Positions 57,530 through 64,000 of a DNA stretch of 64,000 bases are shown one piece after another. Every line of letters begins with the position of its first letter. The stretch's first letter is position 1. The notes beneath the pieces were generated by a model that did not search any database, was not told the origin of the DNA, and saw only the letters and a list, made by a program, of their open reading frames with translations. This DNA is from Aspidapion aeneum (Eukaryota > Arthropoda > Insecta > Coleoptera > Brentidae): positions 200,791,013 through 200,855,012 of the forward strand of contig OY755038.1 in the NCBI GenBank assembly GCA_963576565.1, written 5' to 3'. The position numbers and the translations under genes are program-made.

Positions 57530-59195
57530 TCAATATATAACCTAACCTCAAAAATCCAACCTGGTGGGAGAAGATGTTTGTTCAATTTTAAACCACTATG
57601 ATTAATTTAGATTTCACATATATCTTAAATTCTTTGGTGATGGCTATAATAACCTCGGCAAAATTTTTTTTTAATTTTTAAGATATTTATCTTAGTAAAT
57701 CCAGCCGTGATCAAGCTTGGCCGTTAATACCAAATTTAAAAAATATATTAAATCACAGACTTGACAAAATCTATGAAAAATACGTTTTCTATTAGCCAAT
57801 ACATTAATGTAAAATTCCGGAATTTTTCACTCAAACCAATGTCTTAAAATGTTGTTCCTAATTTCAGAACTTCTTAAAATGCAAGTTTCTCTAAACTAAC
57901 TTTTTTGACTGGATACCGACGATATATCCATTTATTTCAGCAGTAAAGTAGCCATATACAAAAGAATTAACTAGTTCTACGAGACACTCACATTCATTTT
58001 CATCTTAAATCTCTAAGATCATATTTAAATTGGTAAAGAAAGAGTTTTTGACCAATATTTTCTTAATTTTGTTGTGTAAAAAAGTCATTGTTTATCATTG
58101 CTCCTACTAGAAGATCAGAACTTTTTTCTAATCTGTGTCGGAATGAGGCCACACGGTGTTTTAATAGCGCATTAAAACCTGTTATTCGTGCATTTGCGAA
58201 CATTTCACTGGCGCTACAAAGACGAGTTAAGCTGTGTAGTTTTCGGAAGATGTTATTATAAATGACGCGAATTTTCTATCGCTGCTATACTATAATTGCA
58301 CCAAAGCTCACTGGTGTACAAACATGTAAGGTATGCGACAAAAAGTTTGTTTTTTAACCGAAGCACATGCTGTAGAAAGGGATCGCGCTAACATATTCTG
58401 AGCCATACTTACGATCAATGTCGCAATTGTCATTCATATCTTCTGAAAGTATGTGCTCTAACTATTTCATCGTTGGTACCACTTCTAGAGATTGGAATTT
58501 TTAAATGTTTATATTTTCGCGGTTTAAACACCATTGTGGACTGCTATATTCCAATTAAATTTTGTTTAGGTTAGATTAAGTAAGATGGCAGACTACCAAC
58601 TGCTAACTCATTTGACCTCAGGTAGACCTTCGGTTCCATTGTTAAACCACATGTGCATGGAAACAATTTTACAAAAATAACCTTAATCATTTCTGTGTGG
58701 ATATTGTCCACCCTTTCACGACTGCGACCACTCACTACTTACAAGCTTCGTAGGTAAGGAACCACTTGTGCCTGTAGTTATTTATTTTTAACAACGCTGA
58801 AACGCTTTCGAGGGGGGTTTTTTATCCTCTTATTGAAAATTAAGCCCCCTAGATGTGGACTTCTTCACGCTATATGTTCAAGTATCTTTAGTTCTTCAAG
58901 ATCTTGGAAGTAAGGACCAAGGTATTCACACAGCAGATGGCTTATGCTCTCAGGTTTCTCCCTGTCCAGTAACTATGGCAGTAGTTGCCGGTATCTTTAG
59001 ACCAGTGACCTGTAATAATCGGTCACTTTTCTCAGCATTGTAAGGTTTCTGTCTTCTTCAAGTTACATTTTGGCCATAGCAACATTGAGATGCTGCTAGG
59101 GTCACTGCAGGTTTTCCACCCCACCTTTCAATATTATAATAGTTATTTTGTTTGTTCAAGGAATATATATTATAATCTATAATCTTTGGTTCCAG
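57530..59195. other. No gene recognised
   Basis: Mixed composition. The 62-codon frame at 58855-59043 opens with a non-ATG codon and has no family resemblance. Confidence 0.35.
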
Positions 59196-59291
59196 GTTTT
59201 GTGCATCATTCCAACATGGTCGTTAGGAAATTTGTCCATGCCGGAAACGCCATTGGATTTCATGATAGTGGACGACGAAGAGGCAGAGCGT
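59196..59291 (+). CDS. Possible internal exon (96 bp), unidentified protein
   Basis: An acceptor-like end (tctttggttccag, to 59195) and a textbook donor (GTAAGTAT at 59292) enclose exactly 96 bp that are clearly less AT-rich than the surroundings. In one frame it is phase 0 at both ends and reads VLCIIPTWSLGNLS through DDEEAER (32 residues). A second frame is also open and has an ATG in good context (ccaacATGG, 59215), giving a basic MVVRKFVHAG... start. I cannot say which is used. No family recognised; no neighbouring exon seen. This is the best host-gene candidate in the window. Confidence 0.35.
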
Positions 59292-60680
59292 GTAAGTATA
59301 TTTAATTTAGTTTATTTTAAGACCACTATTAATGATGGCTCGATTTCTTCTTCTAAAGCTTTGTACAGACTTAAATATTTGAACGAACAATGAACGCAGC
59401 AACGAACCGAATGAAGAACAAAATATGAATGAGTAGTTTTATTTTGATGTCTAAAATGACGTGTGCTGTTCCCATAAATGCTTTTAGTTTAAATGTCCAT
59501 TTCTATTGGAACAAACTTGCGAACTCATTTGCGCATTATCTTTTATGTCAGGGAAAAAACCGACAGGTGATAAAAATACCGCGAACCGTCCGTCGGATAC
59601 CTGGGATTCGCAGAATGGTTTGGAAACGCATTTCTGACCCTGTGTTTGGTTTGCCATTCGGTCTGTTGCTCGTTGAAATATTTAGGTGTGTATGAACTTT
59701 ATGACTATTCAAAATATTCGCTCTCATGGCTTTTTTAATGATTTCCAACTATTATCAGGTTCTTTAGAACTATTTGACCGAAAATGACGTTACGATGTCT
59801 GACTTTAAAACCCATTACGTGTTCTTAAACTTAGCGAAATTGGATGTCCGGTCCGCACACAACCACGGAAAGCTGAAACAAGAAATTAACATTGATTGTA
59901 TAAATTGGGGTAATGCAGTTGTTGGATAATTAGGTTTAGGTTTGAATGGGGTTTTAGGCTAGTGTGTGTACGAGTGAAATTTTAAGCTTAGATCTTTTAA
60001 TTCATAATATTTGTTAATGTTACCTAGATATTTTCAAGAAGAAAAAGAAAGTATTTAATCTATGTTAAAAAATTAACTTCAATAACGTAATACTGAAAGC
60101 TTAAGACGGAACCAAATTGTTCTTAATGGTAAGATAAAGATATTTGCGGTTTTAAGATCTTAGCCTCGTTCTAACCAAAAACCAAAATATGGCAAACAGC
60201 AACAAAATTCTTTGATGTCTTACCGCCTACCTTGTTGATTTTAGCCGCCCATATACATGAGCATCACAATGTTTACGGCAGATGTTGCTTGGTTTAAACG
60301 AACCTCTTGTAAACCTGTTGTTAACAGTCCACAGGGTGCATAGGTGTGTACGTGCAGCATTTTAGACTAGAGCAGGCGACGCAGTAAAAACTACATATTT
60401 GAGATTTTGATATATTTTTTATCAAAAACAAAAAACAAAGTATCTAGAACCTCAATTGGCAAAAGTCTGAACTCGAAAATCAGCGAACAATTTCCTTGCG
60501 GGTTATAAAGATAGGTACTAATAATTATTTATTAGGGATGGCCAGTGCCCTCCGCCCCGTCGCCTCTTCCATGCGCACGCCTATGGTATAAAATAGATCT
60601 ATTTAGTTGGAACGGCTTAAGGTAATAGGGTTTAGCAGTGTCCACCACTGTCATTAAAATCCTCACGGCTCTGTCTTTTC
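59292..60680. other. No gene recognised
   Basis: Would be intron if the exon at 59196 is real. Short frames at 59148-59748 overlap on both strands and lack domains. Confidence 0.35.
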
Positions 60681-60684
60681 TACG

Positions 60685-61235
60685 CCATTTCTTAGGACAC
60701 ATGTCTTAAACGACAATAAAATCTGCTATATCTTTTAAATAATCTCTAATTAAACTCTATAAGGGTGTGTCGAAAGTGAGTTTTCTTATTTACAGCCCTC
60801 AATCTGGTTGTATTGCTAGCTATTGGGACCAAGTAGCCCAATTTCCTATTTCGATCATTTCAAAATCTGCTTTTTTATTGTCTTTATCGTAGTCCATTTT
60901 TAGAGCAAATGTCTTTAAAGTCAACTAATAGATTCTCAAATCTCCAATATCTTTTGAATAGTCTTAAATTAAACTCGTTAGACTTGTGTCGGAAGTCAGT
61001 TTACTTATTTACAGCCCTGAATCTGGTTCTATTCCTGGCTACTTACTCTTAATTTCTTACTTTATTTATTTAATATTCTACTTTTCTATTGTCTTTTCAT
61101 CGTTGTCCATTTTTGCGTCCATTTCTTAGGGCAGATATCTTTAATGACAATTTATAGACATTAAAATCTCCAATATCTTTCGAATAATCTCAAATTAAAC
61201 TCTATAGAAGTGTGTGGAAAGTTTTCAGTCTTTTT
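60685..61235 (+). repeat. Tandem repeat, ~220-bp unit, 2.5 copies
   Basis: atctNc-atatcttt-aatantct-aaattaaactc recurs at 60721, 60940 and 61166 (periods 219 and 226). Each is followed by gtgtgtcgaaagt-agtt. In the first two units ttatttacagccct-aatctggtt and a gtccatttttN...cttagg-ca segment follow. Confidence 0.8.
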
Positions 61236-62549
61236 CTTTTTCAAATTTTAGAGAAATATGCTTGCTGAATGTAACATTTGGAATTTGGCCATGCGAGGGA
61301 GTCCAGTATTGGTAATTTCTAGTTCCCTCTCCACGAGCCTGGAGTCACTCTTCGAGTCCATAGTTTTAATTTTCTTGGGGAGCTAATAGAATAGTGACAA
61401 AATACCATGTATGTGATGTCGTCTCAATAAACGCTTTAACACTTTGAAAAATAATAAAGATTCGAAGAGTTGATGGAGGATGAAGGATCTTTTCCACATA
61501 TCTCAAAAGAGTACCCTGCGCCCACATGATTGTCGGAAGCTCTGTGCTTAGCATCTAGCAAGGTGGCCCTAGGACTCAGTGTATGGGATATTTTCTGTTT
61601 ACACAGGACATCTAATCACAGAATACAGGACAATTAGTTTGAAACTCGTAGACAATGTTTGAGTAGAAACAAAATTTCGTACTTTCGAAATTTTGTTTCT
61701 ACAGAACTATTAGTAATGAAAATCTGTATTGTTAATTTACAGTTCAACGTTAACCAGACTAAAAAGCTGTTTATTAATAAACCCCAAGGGCTTATAATAT
61801 TATCAACAAAACATGACCCGAAAGTTGTTTCGGTCGAAACCGCAGAAGCTATTTGGTAATGCAAATAAATTTGCTATCCGGACTTCCAGCAGCTAGCTGG
61901 TTGGCGTGTTATGGCTTGTCCCCACACGTAATTGCACAAATAAAATTATATCACTTTGACAGTACATTGATGTCAGTGTAGTTTGTTGGAAAATAACATG
62001 TTCAAAAGCATTTTGTTCAAATGGTATTTTTTTAGAAAAACATTTTGCTAAGAATATGTTTTGCAATCGGAATTTTATTCGAATAACATTTTGATCAAAA
62101 ACATTTTGTTTGAACGGATAACTGAAAAATGGCTCCACTGTCCCCTTTTTGGGAGTTCGAAATCGGTGTAAGCATAACTTTTGGTTATTGATCACGTGCG
62201 TGTCTGGACAGGTAAAGATTTGGATAAGTTTGCGATCAATTGACCATCGTAATCGGTGGAGCGGATGAGCGGAGGAGCAGCTGTTCCAGGCTGCCAACTT
62301 TCGGGGCGGTTCTAATTTTTTCATTTAGTTACCTTCTTTTGATACGTAATATTTCGAAATCTAACGAAAAAAATTTTGTGGTTACAAACCATTTAATAAA
62401 TTTGTAGCGGAATAGAAAAATATAAAAACGGGTCAACTAAATTAAAAAAATGAAATGAAAGGACGTGAAAAATAAATCGCAATTTACAAGAAACCTAAAA
62501 AGTTTTGTCACGATTCGTTGCCTTATTATCTCTGATGGAGTGCCAAGTA
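61236..62549. other. No gene recognised; degenerate acattttg repeats
   Basis: At 61985-62120 words of the type aaaacattttgttcgaa recur at irregular ~20-bp spacing, a low-complexity repeat that makes the Phe/Asn/Gln-rich minus-strand frame (61893-62324) suspect as a gene. Confidence 0.4.
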
Positions 62550-63135
62550 CAGTACAATCCCGATTATCCGAGTCGCGATTTTCCGAAGCAAACTTTAAAA
62601 ACAAAAATCCCGATTAACCGAAAAAAATCGCATTATACGAAACGCGACGGTCTAAAATGCGAATTGTTTTAGTTAGCTGACAGAGTGTTAAGGCGGGCTC
62701 AAACGACTCGTGTACTTGGCAAATACACAATTATTTGCGTACTTGGCAAGTATACGAGCTTTGCGAATTGCGATAGCAAGCAGGGCACTCACACGACGTT
62801 TACAATTTACACGTACAGGCAAGTATTGTATTTGCAAGTGTATGAATAATCGTCAGCCCTTTGACTCGTTCCATTTTTACCGACACAAATGAAAAACCAA
62901 CAAATGACAAATAATTGTACAAGTAACCCATTCGCACGACATGGCAACTATACGCAAGTAACAAATATTCGCCAAGTACATGTGTCGTTTGATCCTGGCT
63001 TTACAAATGTTTTTAAGTCGATCTAATGATATACGCATCCTAAACTCCTATTTAAAAAAAAATCGGATTAACCGAAATTTCGATTATCCGAAATCACTTT
63101 GATCCACATTATTTCGGATAATCGGGACTGTACTG
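62550..63135. mobile_element. Pogo-like (Tc1/mariner) MITE with TA duplication
   Basis: The left end CAGTACAATCCCGATTATCCG and the right end (complement) CAGTACAGTCCCGATTATCCG match at all but one position, with TA on both outer sides (62548-62549 and 63136-63137). Inner repeats of cgattatccga/cgattaaccga follow at both ends. No transposase. A second MITE is nested at 62691-63000; without it this element would be about 276 bp. Confidence 0.88.
62691..63000. mobile_element. Nested MITE with TTA duplication
   Basis: The ends aggcgggctcaaacgactcg and (complement) agccaggatcaaacgacaca are inverted copies, followed on both sides by tgtacttggc-aata. TTA lies at 62688-62690 and 63001-63003, the TWA type of PIF/Harbinger. 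It interrupts the pogo-like MITE and is therefore younger. Confidence 0.75.
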
Positions 63136-63137
63136 TA

Positions 63138-63503
63138 CTTGAATGCCATAACGACCTTGTAAAATGTGACTTTTCAATATGGCAACCCTTTATGCCAAAT
63201 TTTGATGGGTTGTCTCAATAACTCAAAAAAAAAACTAAACTGATTTTAGTTTTTTTAACCAAGTTAGATATTACTAATTTTCCGGCACCATTCGAGTTTT
63301 AGGATAAAAACTGAACATTTTAAAAATGCCGTTTTTCAAAAAGACAAGGTAGGTTTACTCGACGCAGTATCTGGGTGACATGTGGAATGACAATTTTGGA
63401 TTTTTCAATCGAAATGGGTTTAAACAGACTCTGTGAAGTAATCGGAAAATAAAAATTCAAAACTTTCTGATATTCTGGAAACCACTTCACTTCACTATAA
63501 GTT
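63138..63503. other. No gene recognised
   Basis: AT-rich sequence between the MITE and the LINE fragment; it holds generic repeat text but no ends I can define. Confidence 0.4.
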
Positions 63504-64000
63504 TCATTTAAATTTAGTTTCCAGACTTTTTTTTTCGTTAAATGAGATTAATCTAAAATTTTCAAAAACATTTTTATTAATTTGAATTTCTGCACATTTT
63601 TCAGAATCTCTGTAGTCTACTATTTCTTCTATGCTTTTAATATAATAACTATTCATTTCTTCTGCTATAACTTCCTTATTATCTTTCTTGTTTTCTTCAA
63701 AAATAACTTCAGATAATTCAATTTTTTGTCCAGGATTGCTATTGTTTTTATTGTTGTCAATTTTTTCTCTATAGTAACTTTCTTTTCCTTTTCTTAAGAT
63801 ATTAACACAGTTATTTCTTAAAATCCTATATTGTTCCCAATCATTTGCGTCATTTGTTAATACTGATTGTTTGTATATATCATCTCGCTCCTTTTTTGCT
63901 TCTAAAAAAGCTTTGTTAAACCATGGTGTTGGGTGATTATGTTGGATAATTTGTTTCTTGTTAATTATTTTACTGGTCTTTTCTTCTACATTTTGTATTG
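63504..64000 (-). pseudogene. LINE ORF2 linker region, runs off the window
   Basis: An open minus-strand frame of about 165 codons enters from beyond 64000 (codons begin at 63998) and stops with TGA at 63504-63506. It reads HPTPWFNKAFLEAKKERDDIY, then W-E-QYRILRN, LRKGKESYYREKI, then MNSYYIKSIEEIV. This PWf...K..RD.., RN....lr..K..yY.., and YyikSI.. series is the linker between endonuclease and reverse transcriptase in Jockey/CR1/I-type LINEs. The RT core should follow but the frame ends after ISFNEKKS, so the 3' part is lost or displaced. 3' loss is unusual for LINEs and points to a later rearrangement. The family differs from the LINE at 54.8 kb. Confidence 0.7.

Noticed and set aside
61893..62324. 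143-codon minus-strand frame
   Set aside because: Its Phe/Asn/Gln-rich part is produced by degenerate ~20-bp acattttgttcgaa repeats, and nothing else in it suggests a protein.

Overview
This is an AT-rich, repeat-dominated piece of an animal nuclear genome, most likely an insect. The evidence is: GT/AG splice-like signals, microsatellites, several non-LTR retrotransposon (LINE) remnants, LTR retrotransposons, hAT, pogo-like and PIF/Harbinger-type DNA elements with target-site duplications (TSDs), satellite-like tandem arrays, and no bacterial-style gene packing. The insect assignment rests on general familiarity with these repeat families and was not checked by search. I see no complete host gene. 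Two short stretches (16238-16489 and 59196-59291) look like possible exons.

Layout. 1-1990 is a giant foldback repeat. 2189-4360 holds short tandem repeats and a threefold ~305-bp repeat related to the foldback core. 6307-7381 is a hAT-like element with a perfect 8-bp TSD and a nested palindrome. 8090-9110 is a broken LINE (RNase H plus C-terminus, minus strand). 11123-12378 is a second long-TIR element. 13257-13519 and 16535-16724 are two hAT-type MITEs with exact 8-bp TSDs. 17519-18965 holds an inverted repeat followed by eight copies of a ~140-bp satellite. 20450-25960 is bounded by two ~420-bp inverted copies of a microsatellite-containing repeat; between them lie a ~137-bp tandem array, a (TCTG)n element and a hammerhead-ribozyme-like motif. 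26673-26999 is a fragment of a hAT transposase.

The dominant object is at 28230-44681: a 16.45-kb LTR retrotransposon with two 1318-bp LTRs that differ at only two positions I could find, a 4-bp CCAG TSD, a primer-binding site and a polypurine tract, but a 13.8-kb interior with no recognisable gag or pol. This is the architecture of a LARD (large retrotransposon derivative), a non-autonomous element that must borrow proteins from a relative. It carries two older LINE fragments inside it.

44700-45870 is a decayed LINE copy. 47997-48540 is a ~183-bp tandem repeat. 50541-56988 is bounded by inverted ends and TAA duplications of PIF/Harbinger type. It encloses the 5' half of a Ty3/gypsy-like element on the minus strand (LTR 53196-53666, gag 51102-52679, partial protease reached by an apparent -1 frameshift) and a LINE of the 44.7-kb family on the plus strand (54830-56750). 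The right end has a tRNA-like SINE candidate (57440-57522), a ~220-bp tandem repeat, a pogo-like MITE with a Harbinger-type MITE nested in it (62550-63135), and a LINE ORF running off the window on the minus strand (63504-64000).

The genes here do not form a pathway. They are parts of selfish elements nested in one another, and the insertion order can be partly read from intact TSDs.
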